A stretch of 64,000 bases of DNA from NCBI GenBank assembly GCA_016927315.1, contig JAFGMV010000063.1, positions 31,940-95,939 of the forward strand, written 5' to 3'. This stretch comes from Anaerolineales bacterium. Its GTDB lineage: Bacteria > Chloroflexota > Anaerolineae > Anaerolineales > Villigracilaceae. Position numbers and translations under genes: made by a program. The notes under the pieces are model-generated. The model made no database searches. It had not been told where the DNA came from and saw nothing but the letters and a program-made list of their open reading frames with translations. Numbering within the stretch: the stretch's first letter is position 1; every line of letters begins with the position of its first letter. Shown here piece after piece: positions 53,450 through 62,663 of the stretch.

Positions 53450-54110
53450 TTTTCAAGCAGGAAAGGTATCGACTGACCCGGATCACCAGGTCGAGTATTG
53501 GGATCGGGTCGCCGACCAGAAAACTTTTACCCTGCCGGTTCATGTGTCTTTATTGACAAATTACCTTACCCTGCAAAGCCGGATCCTGGATTATGGCTGC
53601 GGGTATGGGCGTGTGGGGAACCTGCTGGCGCAGGCCGGGTTTACGCAGGTTACCGGGGTGGACTTCTCGCCTGAGATGATCCGTCGGGGACGGGATATGC
53701 ATCCTGGCCTGAACCTGGAAGTCATCCCGGAAGGCGGCCTGTCTTACCCGGCAGACGCTTTCGATGCTGTTCTGCTGGTGGCTGTCCTGACCTGTATCCC
53801 GACCAACGCCGGCCAGCGGGAATTGATCAACACCACCAGAAATCTGCTGCGCCCGGGCGGGTTATTGTACCTGGTTGATTATGGTCTGCAGGAGGATGAG
53901 CGCAACCTCCGGCGCTACCGGCAGTTCGCTGATGAACTGGGCGCGTACGGCATGTTCCGGCTGCCGGAGGGTGTTATCGTCAGGCACCACAGCCTTGATT
54001 GGATCGATACCCTGACGGATGAGTTTGAAACCCTGGACAAGTCTTCTGTAACCGTCAGTACCATGAACGGCCACTGTGCGAATGCCTTCCAGCACCTGTA
54101 TAGAAAGTGA
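53430..54110 (+). CDS. Class I SAM-dependent methyltransferase
   Basis: A roughly 226-residue methyltransferase: motif I LDYGCGYGRVGNLLAQAG (near residue 53), acidic motif II GVDFSPEMI (near 78), FDAVLLVAVLTCIPT (near 112) and LLRPGGLLYLVDYG (near 140). Unlike the gene before it there is no RNA-binding part, so a small molecule or protein is the more likely target. The ATG at 53430 follows AAAAGGAAG and overlaps the upstream gene, so they are coupled. Confidence 0.88.
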   Translation: MSTTMNDFQAGKVSTDPDHQVEYWDRVADQKTFTLPVHVSLLTNYLTLQSRILDYGCGYGRVGNLLAQAGFTQVTGVDFSPEMIRRGRDMHPGLNLEVIPEGGLSYPADAFDAVLLVAVLTCIPTNAGQRELINTTRNLLRPGGLLYLVDYGLQEDERNLRRYRQFADELGAYGMFRLPEGVIVRHHSLDWIDTLTDEFETLDKSSVTVSTMNGHCANAFQHLYRK

Positions 54111-54116
54111 GAGAAG

Positions 54117-54794
54117 ATGCCCATCGGAGAAACCTTTGATGAAACGATCGATTATTACGACCGGTGGATGAAAATTGCCCTGCCCGGTTATACGGACCTG
54201 TTCGGGACGGCGGTCGGTCTGGTACCATACCCTGTACAGGATCCTATCCGGGTGCTGGACCTGGGCGCCGGGACGGGCCTGTTCTCCAGTCACATTCTGG
54301 AGCGTTACCCACAGGCAAGCTTCGTGCTCTACGACCTGGCAGAGAAGATGCTGGGGGCGGCCCGGCAGCGTTTCGAGGGGCAGCAGGATCAATTTCGATA
54401 TATCGTCGGCGATTATCGTGCGTTGAACGCTGAAACTGACTATGAAGTGGTCATTTCCAGTCTCTCGATTCACCACCTGACCCATGCGGACAAGCAGGCG
54501 CTCTTCAGGAAGATCTTTACAGCCTTGAAACCGGGGGGTGTCTTTTTGAATATCGACCAGGTAAAAGGTCCCACGCCGGAAATCCAGGAAATGTATTGGA
54601 ACCGCTGGCTGGCCCGGGTGCGCAGGTCAGATGCGACCGAAGACCAAGTCCAGGCCAGTATCGAGCGCCGCCGAACCTATGACATCGATGCTTTACTGAC
54701 CGACCAGCTGGCCTGGCTGACACAAGCAGGATTTACACAGGTGGACTGTATGTACAAACATGATTTTGTGGGGGTGTTCTACGCAGTCAGGTAG
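54117..54794 (+). CDS. Class I SAM-dependent methyltransferase (CmoA-like region)
   Basis: A 225-residue methyltransferase. Motif I RVLDLGAGTGLFSSHIL (near residue 45), motif II LYDLAEKML (near 72), VVISSLSIHHLTHADK (near 108) and ALKPGGVFLNIDQV (near 135) are present. The SIHHL pattern is shared with CmoA-like and other small-molecule methyltransferases; the substrate is unknown. GAGAAGATG gives a close Shine-Dalgarno sequence. It is the third methyltransferase in a row (52418-54794), probably one operon. Confidence 0.88.
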   Translation: MPIGETFDETIDYYDRWMKIALPGYTDLFGTAVGLVPYPVQDPIRVLDLGAGTGLFSSHILERYPQASFVLYDLAEKMLGAARQRFEGQQDQFRYIVGDYRALNAETDYEVVISSLSIHHLTHADKQALFRKIFTALKPGGVFLNIDQVKGPTPEIQEMYWNRWLARVRRSDATEDQVQASIERRRTYDIDALLTDQLAWLTQAGFTQVDCMYKHDFVGVFYAVR

Positions 54795-54802
54795 AGAAAA
54801 CC

Positions 54803-56104
54803 TCAGGTTGCCTGCATCACTTTTGCCGCTTTGCGGCCGATCTCGACCGCGAAGTTGGTGCCGCGGTCCCAGGGGTACACCTGGCTCATGGAAGCAAAGA
54901 ACAGGCCTTCCACTGGGGTCTGAATGGGCGGGATATTTTGCGAATGGTTCACCAGGGGGACAGGCTGAGCATAGTCGGTTTTGAAGACCCAGGTCTTTTT
55001 GATCCAATCCATCTCGAAGTCTGGGTTGAAGTTTTTCAGCGAGGGCGCAAAGCGTTCCAGCAGTTCCTCTGCACTCAGGCTGAAATACGCATGGTCGGGT
55101 TCCAGGTAATCGCCAATGTAAACAATATGATCCCCGCCGAAGTTTTCAGGGGAGACATAGTTGGTGTGTTCAACCAGCGCCAGGAACGGGTACCCGGCTG
55201 TTTTAGGGATGTTGAACCAGTAGTATCCCTGGCGGGAGAGCTGGCGCCTGAGGGACAGCACCAGGACCACCGCCCCCATGGATTTCAGGTTCAGCAAGCC
55301 CTTCAAATAGGAGTCTGGCAGGTCCGGGGCCAGGCGGGCCATCAGTCCGGGAGAAGTGGTGACCAGTACTTTATCGTAGGGGCTGCTGCCGGCAGTACTT
55401 TCCACTACCAGTTTCCCGTTTGTGGACTCTCGTTTGATGGAAGAGACACTGGTATTCAGCTTGATCTGGACGCCTTCTGTGATCAATTTCTCGGCAAAGA
55501 GATCGGCGAAATGCTGGAAACCGCCTTCAAAGGTTCCCAGGCGTGTCGTGCGGGCGTGTAAACGAGCCCACATCCAGGCCATATTGACCTGTTGGTAGTA
55601 TTTGCCGAACTTACCGATTACCAGCGGTTCCCACATCAAACGGTATACATTTTCACCAGCCCATTTCCGCATCCATTCTTCGACAGTAACCTTTTCCAGT
55701 GCTTGCCAGTTCTTGCTAAGCCGCAGATACAGGCCTACCAGACCAAAGCGGATCTTGTTGAGCCCCCAGCCCAGCCCGGGGAACAGGATCGCTTTGAGAA
55801 TTGAGTCGAACGGATACCATCTGTCATTATGCAGCAGGACTGTGTATGGGCGTGGGAAGAGCACCTGTTTACTCAGCCCCAGTTCATCGATCAGGCCCAA
55901 CATGTGAGTGTCACTGGCGAACCAGTGGTGATAGAACTTTTCGACAGACCAGCGCCAATGAGGTTCTTTGAAACCATCTGCCAGCCCGCCGGGATGGTCA
56001 TCGGCTTCATAGAGGGTCACTTCATTTCCGGCTTTGACCAGGTCCCAGGCTGCGGCCATACCGCTGTATCCGGCGCCAATAATGGCTGCTTTCATTTTAT
56101 TCAT
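54803..56104 (-). CDS. NAD(P)/FAD-dependent oxidoreductase, amine-oxidase-like
   Basis: A 433-residue flavoprotein. The N-terminal FAD-binding AAIIGAGYSGMAAAWDLVKA (residues about 6-25), EADDHPGG and the C-terminal FASMSQVYPWDRGTNFAVEI (GxxxxP-type FAD contact) fit the protoporphyrinogen-oxidase/amine-oxidase superfamily. A long middle domain (about 90-330) binds the substrate, unknown here. In many bacteria such proteins sit in cell-surface glycan clusters, but nothing local supports that. The gene converges with the methyltransferases and follows the response regulator on the same strand. Confidence 0.88.
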   Translation of the reverse strand: MNKMKAAIIGAGYSGMAAAWDLVKAGNEVTLYEADDHPGGLADGFKEPHWRWSVEKFYHHWFASDTHMLGLIDELGLSKQVLFPRPYTVLLHNDRWYPFDSILKAILFPGLGWGLNKIRFGLVGLYLRLSKNWQALEKVTVEEWMRKWAGENVYRLMWEPLVIGKFGKYYQQVNMAWMWARLHARTTRLGTFEGGFQHFADLFAEKLITEGVQIKLNTSVSSIKRESTNGKLVVESTAGSSPYDKVLVTTSPGLMARLAPDLPDSYLKGLLNLKSMGAVVLVLSLRRQLSRQGYYWFNIPKTAGYPFLALVEHTNYVSPENFGGDHIVYIGDYLEPDHAYFSLSAEELLERFAPSLKNFNPDFEMDWIKKTWVFKTDYAQPVPLVNHSQNIPPIQTPVEGLFFASMSQVYPWDRGTNFAVEIGRKAAKVMQAT

Positions 56105-56120
56105 TTGGTTGGATCAGTCC

Positions 56121-56783
56121 TCAGTCGTTCTTGGGTTGGGTCAGTTTTTCCAGCCTGGCGGCCAGATTCTTGAGTTTGGTCCACTCGTGGCGGACGATAT
56201 AGAGCATGGCCAGGGTGCGCAGCCAGCGGATTTCACATAAAGGGTTGGCAGCCAGCAGTTCGAATACTTCCATAGCTTCGTCATCTGTACGCCGGGCCTG
56301 GGAATATTCGTCGGCCAGTTGTTTCAGGTATATTTCGCTTTTCTCTCGCAGCAGGTCGGCTTGCTGCATACGCTGCTTGCTTTCCTTGGCTTTTGCACCA
56401 ACCTTATCAACGGCAGCATTTAATTCATCAACGGTGAAAGGTTTGATCAGGTATTCCTGGGCTCCAACAGACATGGCGCTGCGCAGGGTATCGGTTGTCC
56501 TCTGGGCTGAAATGATAATGCAGCCGATGTCCGGATAAACCTTGCTGATCTGTTCAAAGGCAGATAACCCATCGATCTCCGGCATGTTGATGTCCAGGAC
56601 AACGATATCCGGGTGGTGTTCCAGGGCCATATCGATTGCCTGCCGGCCGTTGATTGCAATCGCTGCCACTTCTACGTCCGGGTGCATGGATAACATCAGG
56701 CGGGTGCTGCGGCGGGTTTCCTGGACGTCATCGGCAATAAGCACCCTTAACTTGTTATTTGGGGTCCCTTTATTTTCATTCAT
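56121..56783 (-). CDS. Stand-alone response regulator with helical C-terminus
   Basis: A 220-residue protein. Residues 12-130 are a receiver domain with the acidic pair Asp18/Asp19, phospho-accepting Asp64 (VVLDINMP), Ser92 in place of the usual Thr/Ser, and Lys114 (LIKPF). The remainder (about 130-220) is helical, TPR/coiled-coil-like, with no DNA-binding motif. So it signals by protein contact. No histidine kinase is nearby. Confidence 0.88.
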   Translation of the reverse strand: MNENKGTPNNKLRVLIADDVQETRRSTRLMLSMHPDVEVAAIAINGRQAIDMALEHHPDIVVLDINMPEIDGLSAFEQISKVYPDIGCIIISAQRTTDTLRSAMSVGAQEYLIKPFTVDELNAAVDKVGAKAKESKQRMQQADLLREKSEIYLKQLADEYSQARRTDDEAMEVFELLAANPLCEIRWLRTLAMLYIVRHEWTKLKNLAARLEKLTQPKND

Positions 56784-56879
56784 GGTCAGCCCTAACTTTC
56801 CTGTGGGTTAGCAAACTACCATCTTTAGTATAACCCAGGCTTGAAAACCCGGAATGATAGGGCTTCTTTACAGTGACAA

Positions 56880-57893
56880 TTATTTGGTTTCTTCCCGAAG
56901 CGAGTCATTCCATTTGATGCCTTCCCTGGTCATGTAATAAGCCCCCAATACCGTAATCGGCAGCCAGAGTGCAACATGCAGTACAAGCGTATAACCGGTA
57001 GCGACTGCTTTGCTGATCCCGTATGCCTCCAGAACGGCGATACCGGGAGCATCGAAGGTGCCAACATAGCCGGGTGCAGCCGGCAGGGTTGTCGCCAGGT
57101 TAACCACACCGTTCATCAACATCAGGGCGAAGAAACTGACAGTGAAGCTGAAGGCATGCATTACAAACCAGTATTTGGCGGTCTCCAGCAGCCAGATCAG
57201 CACCGAGGTGAAGAAGACCATCAGTACATTGATGGGAGAGCGCAGGGACGCCAGCCCGTCTAGGAACTTGTTCATGATACCGATGACAGATGTGTGGGAG
57301 CGGCCCGGCAGCAATTTGTAGATCATCCGCAGACCGATTTTGACCGTGATCTTGGGGAACATGGCTGCCAGCAGGAAGATGATCAAAGCCCCGAAGAACG
57401 CAACGCTGCCCCATAAGGCCAGGTCCTGGATGGTTAATTCCCAATGCCACACATCTATAGAAACAGCAGTGACCCGTGACAATTCAGCCAGGTTGACAAA
57501 AATAAATGCCAGCATGACCACACCGTCGAAAATTCGTTCGACAATGATGGTGGCCAGGGAAGCTGAAACTGGAACCTGCTGTTTCCGCTTCAAGATGACT
57601 GCTCGCAGTACCTCACCTGCGCGTGCCGGGTAAATATTGTTTCCCATGTAACCGATGGTTGTGATCGGGAACATGGTTTGTGTCGGTATATCTTTGATAG
57701 GTTTGATAAGGTAGTGCCAGCGCCAGGTGCGTATCCAGACGCCGATAAAATAAACCGCCACACCGGGCAGGATCCACCAGTAATTGGCGGTTTTGACCAC
57801 TTGCCAGAACTCATCCAGCTTCAGGCCGCGCAGCGCCAGCCAAATAAAAAGAGCGCTGACCAGCACCCCGCCCCAGAATCGCCATTGTTTCAT
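56880..57893 (-). CDS. UPF0104/YbhN-like membrane protein (second copy)
   Basis: A 337-residue polytopic protein with about eight membrane segments and the family motifs NNIYPARAGEVLRA (near residue 85) and NLATTLPAAPGYVGTFDAPG (near 270). It is the same family as the gene at 4000 but of a different branch, since it carries YPARAGE where the other has TPAAGMGG. Possibly a flippase for an isoprenoid or phospholipid carrier. TAGAAT lies 6 nt before the ATG and no Shine-Dalgarno sequence is present. Confidence 0.88.
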   Translation of the reverse strand: MKQWRFWGGVLVSALFIWLALRGLKLDEFWQVVKTANYWWILPGVAVYFIGVWIRTWRWHYLIKPIKDIPTQTMFPITTIGYMGNNIYPARAGEVLRAVILKRKQQVPVSASLATIIVERIFDGVVMLAFIFVNLAELSRVTAVSIDVWHWELTIQDLALWGSVAFFGALIIFLLAAMFPKITVKIGLRMIYKLLPGRSHTSVIGIMNKFLDGLASLRSPINVLMVFFTSVLIWLLETAKYWFVMHAFSFTVSFFALMLMNGVVNLATTLPAAPGYVGTFDAPGIAVLEAYGISKAVATGYTLVLHVALWLPITVLGAYYMTREGIKWNDSLREETK

Positions 57894-57950
57894 GGGTCGA
57901 TTCTATCATGGTCAGGGTCTTTGCTGAAGCCTTGCGGGTATAATTTGATC
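57894..57950. promoter_or_regulatory. Divergent promoter region with two close -10 boxes
   Basis: 57-bp gap. TAGAAT (minus, 57905-57900) lies 6 nt before the UPF0104 ATG; TATAAT (plus, 57939-57944) lies 6 nt before the redoxin ATG. No Shine-Dalgarno sequence on either side. Confidence 0.55.
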
Positions 57951-58454
57951 ATGCAAACCAACCAAACCGCACCTGATTTCAGCCTGCCCGACCTGGAAGA
58001 CAGGGTGCACCAACTAAGCGACTACACCGGCCGGATCGTGGTCATCAATTTTTGGTCAGCAGAATGTCCCTGGGTGACCCGGGCAGATGAGCAGATGTTG
58101 CAGTGGGGCAGGGAGTGGGGGGACCAGGTGGTTTACCTCCCGGTGGCCTCCAATATGAACGAGTCACGGGAGTTGATGGCCGGGGTCAGCCGCCAGCGCG
58201 GGCTGTGGCCGGTACTGCTGGACGAGGAGCAGGCGGCTGCGGACCTTTTTCAGGCGCAAATTACCCCCCATGTGTATGTAATCGACTGGCAGGGCGTTTT
58301 GCGTTACCAAGGCGCCTTCGACGACGTTACCTTCTGCAAACGTGCTCCTGAACACCTGTACACCCATGAAGCAGTCCTGGCCTTGTTGAACGCTGAACTG
58401 CCGGATCCTGCAGAAACGACGCCTTACGGCTGCATGCTGGTGCGTTCCCGATAA
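57951..58454 (+). CDS. Redoxin-domain (thioredoxin-like) protein
   Basis: A 167-residue protein with the AhpC/TSA-type fold opening APDFSLPDLEDRVHQLSDYT, then the active-site segment INFWSAECPWVTRAD, which has a single Cys where thioredoxins have CxxC. It ends with a cis-Pro-type THVYVIDWQG stretch. It could be a peroxiredoxin-like or thiol-specific reductase; with one Cys a resolving partner would be needed. TATAAT ends 6 nt before the ATG. It diverges from the UPF0104 gene. Confidence 0.82.
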   Translation: MQTNQTAPDFSLPDLEDRVHQLSDYTGRIVVINFWSAECPWVTRADEQMLQWGREWGDQVVYLPVASNMNESRELMAGVSRQRGLWPVLLDEEQAAADLFQAQITPHVYVIDWQGVLRYQGAFDDVTFCKRAPEHLYTHEAVLALLNAELPDPAETTPYGCMLVRSR

Positions 58455-58503
58455 GGCTGGTTGGAAATTCGCAAATTCTTAAAAGAAGAAGTAGAATATA
58501 CCT

Positions 58504-60156
58504 GTGGTCAGTAAAGATAAGCGTACCGAATTTCTGAAAGGGAACCATATCTTCTATGGTTTCAGCGAAGACCAACTGGCAGCCATCGCTGAAGATCTTG
58601 AAGAAGTTGTATTTTCTAAAGGAGATACGGTTTATGAAATGGGGGATAAGGCCGATACCTTCTTGATCATTTATTCCGGGACTGTGTCTACGACAGAGAA
58701 AAAGGGGTTCGTCTCTGAAAACCTGTCGTTAGTTGCCGGGGACTATTTTGGTCTTGAAGTCCTGACTTCACGTGAGCATCGTGAATCGAGTGTTACGGCG
58801 CAATCTGATTGTGTCCTGTTTGGCTTCGGCCGGGAGCAGATCAAGAATTTACAGGAGACCACTTCGTATTTCAAAAACTGGATGAAGACTGTTTTGCACA
58901 GCCGCCAATTGATGGAAAAAAAACGCTTCAACTGGTTGAAACCAGACGAAACGATTTACCTCCTGACCCAGAAGGACCGAGTTCATCTTTATGAGATGTT
59001 GATTGGTCCGATAACGGCATTGCTGATCCCGGCGATTTTGTTGTTCTTGTGGATGATTTCTCTTAGTACCATTCCGGCCATAGTAGGGATAACGACATTT
59101 TTATTGAATATTTTGTGGATCATCTGGGTTGTGGTTGATTGGGGTAACGATTATTATGTGATCACAAACCGGCGCGTAATCTGGCTTGAAAAGGTCATCG
59201 GATTGTATGAAAGCCGGCAGGAATCTCCATTGTCCACGATCCTGCCTGTATCCATTGAGACCGGTGCTTTGGGACGGATATTTGATTTTGGGAATGTAGT
59301 GATCCGCACTTATACCAGCCGGATTGTACTGAAACATGTCGAGCACCCCTATCAGATTGCGGCTATGATCGAATATTATCGCAAGCGTGTACAAGAAGTG
59401 CGTCGGGGCGCTGAAGTTGAAAAAATGAAATCGGCCATCCGCATGAAACTTGGTCTGGAACAATCGCCGCCTGAAGAGGCTTCCCCTGATCCGGAAGAAG
59501 CCGAGAAGACACCTCCGTTATGGCGTTTGCTTCTGGCCAATTTATTTCGGCTGCGTACGGAAGAGGGGGGTTCAATCGTATACCGGCGTCACTGGTACCT
59601 TTTACTGCAAGACGCTGGAATACCGACCCTGTTGATCCTCCTGGATTTCTACCTGATGGGCTTGAACCTGGTAAAGGATTTTGGGCAGACCAAGTCAACG
59701 ATGGTATTGGTTCTGCTGCTGGTGCTTCTGGGGCTGATGCTTTGGTGGATTTACCAGTTTGTGGACTGGCGAAATGACCGTTTTGAGGTTACTCCTGAAC
59801 AGATCATTGATATTGATAAGAAACCATTGGGTCTGGAACAACGTAAGTCTGCCAAGTTAGAAGACATCTTATCAATTGAGTATCGACGGGTTGGTGTCAT
59901 GGGAATTCTCTTGAATTTTGGAACAGTCTATATTATGGTTGGGAATACCGAATTTACATTCAATGATGTACATGACCCGGCCATGGTTCAATCAGAGGTT
60001 GAGGACCGGCGGAATATTCGTATCATCCAGAAGCGAGAGCTTGAAGTGTCTGTAGAACGAGAAAGGGTCGCCGATTGGCTGGCGACTTACCATCGCAGTG
60101 CGAATGAGTTACGTGAACTGGAAGATTTACCGGATATTGACACGCCACTGGAATAG
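58504..60156 (+). CDS. CNB-domain membrane protein with two PH-like (bPH) units
   Basis: A 550-residue protein. Residues about 10-130 form a Crp-like cyclic-nucleotide-binding domain (FYGFSEDQLAAIAEDLEEVV), but its binding cassette is FGLEVLTSREHR, without the FGE of true cAMP sites. Then come two copies of a unit: paired membrane segments followed by a PH-like domain, first about 160-270 (DWGNDYYVITNRRVIWLEK), second about 365-480 (DWRNDRFEVTPEQIIDIDKK). An acidic, Pro-rich linker lies between. The start is GTG 58504, with TAGAAT 6 nt before and no Shine-Dalgarno sequence. Ligand and role are unknown. Confidence 0.78.
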   Translation: MVSKDKRTEFLKGNHIFYGFSEDQLAAIAEDLEEVVFSKGDTVYEMGDKADTFLIIYSGTVSTTEKKGFVSENLSLVAGDYFGLEVLTSREHRESSVTAQSDCVLFGFGREQIKNLQETTSYFKNWMKTVLHSRQLMEKKRFNWLKPDETIYLLTQKDRVHLYEMLIGPITALLIPAILLFLWMISLSTIPAIVGITTFLLNILWIIWVVVDWGNDYYVITNRRVIWLEKVIGLYESRQESPLSTILPVSIETGALGRIFDFGNVVIRTYTSRIVLKHVEHPYQIAAMIEYYRKRVQEVRRGAEVEKMKSAIRMKLGLEQSPPEEASPDPEEAEKTPPLWRLLLANLFRLRTEEGGSIVYRRHWYLLLQDAGIPTLLILLDFYLMGLNLVKDFGQTKSTMVLVLLLVLLGLMLWWIYQFVDWRNDRFEVTPEQIIDIDKKPLGLEQRKSAKLEDILSIEYRRVGVMGILLNFGTVYIMVGNTEFTFNDVHDPAMVQSEVEDRRNIRIIQKRELEVSVERERVADWLATYHRSANELRELEDLPDIDTPLE

Positions 60157-60171
60157 CTATGAGGTAATGCA

Positions 60172-60696
60172 ATGACGGTTAGAGAGATTTCACTTGTCCC
60201 GGATGAGGTTCTACGGCGAAAGGCCCATCCTGTAAAAAAGTTCGATGATACCCTCCAAGCATTAATTGACGATATGGTGGATACGATGCGGGATGCTCCC
60301 GGGGTAGGCCTGGCTGCACCGCAGGTGGGTATCTCGGAACGTGTGATTGTGGTTGAGTATGCTGAACCCAAGGAAGTCAAAGATTCTGAGGAGCCTGAAG
60401 TGGTTGAGCCGAAGCTGTATGTTTTGGTCAATCCGGAAATAAAGCGGAAATCACAGGAAACCATATTGGGGATAGAAGGCTGTCTTTCCGTTCCAAACCT
60501 GGTCGGTGAAGTCGACCGGTCTCTGTCTGTGACTGTCAAAGGGCAGAACCGGTATGGTCAGCCATTGCGTATCAAAGCCGGCGGCTGGCTGGCGCGTATC
60601 TTCCAACACGAAATCGACCATCTGGATGGCATTCTTTATACCGACCGGGCTGAGCAGGTTTGGGTACCGGAAGAGCCGGTGGAAGACAAGGTTTAG
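60172..60696 (+). CDS. def: Peptide deformylase
   Basis: A 174-residue iron/zinc enzyme removing the formyl group from new proteins. All three motifs are intact: I GVGLAAPQVG (near residue 45), II EGCLSVP (metal-binding Cys, near 104) and III QHEIDHLDG (two His and the catalytic Glu, near 147). An acidic insertion (KEVKDSEEPEVVEPK) follows motif I. It begins 15 nt after the CNB/PH protein and overlaps no neighbour; recF starts 20 nt after its stop. Confidence 0.97.
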   Translation: MTVREISLVPDEVLRRKAHPVKKFDDTLQALIDDMVDTMRDAPGVGLAAPQVGISERVIVVEYAEPKEVKDSEEPEVVEPKLYVLVNPEIKRKSQETILGIEGCLSVPNLVGEVDRSLSVTVKGQNRYGQPLRIKAGGWLARIFQHEIDHLDGILYTDRAEQVWVPEEPVEDKV

Positions 60697-60716
60697 ATTT
60701 ATTTGCAAGCAAAAAG

Positions 60717-61934
60717 ATGTATCTTAACCATCTCTCAATAACCAATTTCCGCAATTTTGCCCGCCTGGATATTGATATACCCCGACGGGTAATTCTGTTG
60801 GTCGGGGATAATGCCCAAGGTAAAACCAGTTTACTGGAGGCGGTTTATTTTTTAGCGGCGTGCACTTCTTTCCAGACCAATGTCGATCGCCAGGTTGTCA
60901 ATTTCCTGGAAGCGAAGGGCGATTCCCTGGCCGTGGCGCGGTTAGTGGCAGAGTTCCAGAAGGGGAACAGCAGGCACCGGCTGGAAGTGCGTTTGATACT
61001 GGAGCCGATAGGTTCCAATGGGAAGCGGCTTCGAAAAGAAGTCCTTGTTGATGGGGTCAAGAAACCGGTTAATGAAGCCATAGGTTTGTTTAATGCTGTG
61101 GTGTTTGTCCCGCAGATGTCACAGATCATTGAAGGCCGCCCAGAAGAACGCCGCCGTTATCTGGATCTGGCACTGGCCCAGGTAATTCCAGCTTATACTC
61201 GTACATTAAGCGAGTATGGGCAGGCATTATCGCAGCGCAATGCACTACTCAAACTCCTGAATGAACGTGGAGGGGATGTCGATCAATTATTTGTTTGGGA
61301 CGAGACCTTATCGCGATTGGGGTCCGAAATTATCTTGTGGCGGATCCGTGCGGTTCAGGAACTTGAACGCTTTGCCGGGCGAACCCACCACCGCCTGACC
61401 AATGGTTCTGAAATCCTGCGGCTGGCTTACCAACCGTCCTATGACCCGTTGCCAAAGCCTGAAGGCCAGATCCCCATGGAATTAGATACACCGGTGGATC
61501 GATCCAATCTGAAACTGGAAGAGATCCAGATTGGTTTCACTGAACGGCTGAATCAACTGAGACAGGAAGAAATTGCCCGCGGTGTTACCACAATTGGTCC
61601 CCAAAGGGATGAGATACGTTTGTTGGCAAATGGTCTGGATTTGGGGGATTACGGTTCCCGCGGTCAGATCCGTACCGCGCTGTTGTCTCTCAAGCTTGCC
61701 GAAGTCGAATGGATGAAAGAGCGCACCGGGCACTGGCCGGTTATTTTATTTGATGAAGTCATGGCAGAACTTGACCTGCAGCGGCGTTCAGACTTGCTTG
61801 CTTATCTTGAGGAGAGTGAACAGGTGCTGCTGACGGCAACCGATGTGAACATGTTCGCACCGGGTTTTATCGAGCAGGCGGCTGTTTGGGATGTTCAAGC
61901 AGGGACAGTTAAAAATCGTTCGCCTGAGGCCTAA
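60717..61934 (+). CDS. recF: DNA replication and repair protein RecF
   Basis: A roughly 405-residue SMC-like ATPase that loads RecA at gaps. Walker A GDNAQGKTSLLEA (near residue 31), the RecF-specific FVPQMSQIIEGRPEERRRYLD (near 130), signature RGQIRTALLSLKLAEV (near 315) and Walker B VILFDEVMAELD (near 342) are present. The start is ATG 60717 (MYLNHLSITNFRNF), the family's usual opening; a longer frame to 60660 overlaps def. Its stop overlaps the convergent rsmG stop by 4 nt. The usual dnaN/gyrB neighbours are missing. Confidence 0.96.
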   Translation: MYLNHLSITNFRNFARLDIDIPRRVILLVGDNAQGKTSLLEAVYFLAACTSFQTNVDRQVVNFLEAKGDSLAVARLVAEFQKGNSRHRLEVRLILEPIGSNGKRLRKEVLVDGVKKPVNEAIGLFNAVVFVPQMSQIIEGRPEERRRYLDLALAQVIPAYTRTLSEYGQALSQRNALLKLLNERGGDVDQLFVWDETLSRLGSEIILWRIRAVQELERFAGRTHHRLTNGSEILRLAYQPSYDPLPKPEGQIPMELDTPVDRSNLKLEEIQIGFTERLNQLRQEEIARGVTTIGPQRDEIRLLANGLDLGDYGSRGQIRTALLSLKLAEVEWMKERTGHWPVILFDEVMAELDLQRRSDLLAYLEESEQVLLTATDVNMFAPGFIEQAAVWDVQAGTVKNRSPEA

Positions 61935-62641
61935 AGAGGATGTTTATAGGGGATACCAGGTTTACGGGGGTATGGTTTTGGGGTTACGGCAACTTTATCC
62001 ACCAGTATCAGGTAACGTTCTTCCACCACGCCCGGAAGGGTGATTGGGATCAACTGGCGAAACTTTCCCCCCAGTACTTTGATCGAATTTTCTGCCTTAT
62101 GGGCTTCTTCTGGCCCGCTTTCACCTTTCTGTGCCAGCATTTTCCCGTTAATCTGGATCAGAGGCAGTAAATATTCGGTTAAAGTCCGGAGTTTGGCTAC
62201 TGCGCGACCTACCGCCCAATCATATTTTTCACGGTGATTCTTCAGTTGCCCCAGTTCTTCTGCCCGGGCCTTGATGACTTCTACGTTCTCCAATCCTAGT
62301 TTTTCTACGATGTGGCGACAAAAATTGGCTTTCTTCCCTACCGATTCGACCAGTGTCAACTGCATGGAGGGATAGATGATCTTCAATGGAATACCTGGAA
62401 AACCGGCACCCGTCCCTACATCGATCAATCTGTACGGGGGATTTGCCCGCCAGGCAAGTACACAGGAGAAAGAATCCAGGAAATGCTTGGTGCGGATACC
62501 CTCCACATCGCGAATAGCAGTCAGATTTAGTTTTTGGTTCCATTCCAGCAGTTCACGCTCATAATTGACCAGGGAGATGATCTGCCGTCCGGTCAGGTGT
62601 ATACCAAACAGGGACTGTGCGTCGTGGGATAATTTGTCCAT
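61931..62641 (-). CDS. rsmG: 16S rRNA (guanine527-N7)-methyltransferase
   Basis: A 236-residue RsmG. SAM motif I LIDVGTGAGFPGIPLKI (near residue 70), then LTLVESVGKKANFC and the DWAVGRAVAKL stretch (near 140) are diagnostic. It methylates G527 of 16S rRNA; loss gives low-level streptomycin resistance. The C-terminus (VTPKPYPRKPGIPYKHPL) matches the family end. TATAAT lies about 10 nt before the ATG. It converges with recF and overlaps it by 4 nt. Confidence 0.96.
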   Translation of the reverse strand: MDKLSHDAQSLFGIHLTGRQIISLVNYERELLEWNQKLNLTAIRDVEGIRTKHFLDSFSCVLAWRANPPYRLIDVGTGAGFPGIPLKIIYPSMQLTLVESVGKKANFCRHIVEKLGLENVEVIKARAEELGQLKNHREKYDWAVGRAVAKLRTLTEYLLPLIQINGKMLAQKGESGPEEAHKAENSIKVLGGKFRQLIPITLPGVVEERYLILVDKVAVTPKPYPRKPGIPYKHPL

Positions 62642-62663
62642 AACTAGCAGAATTATAAATCAA

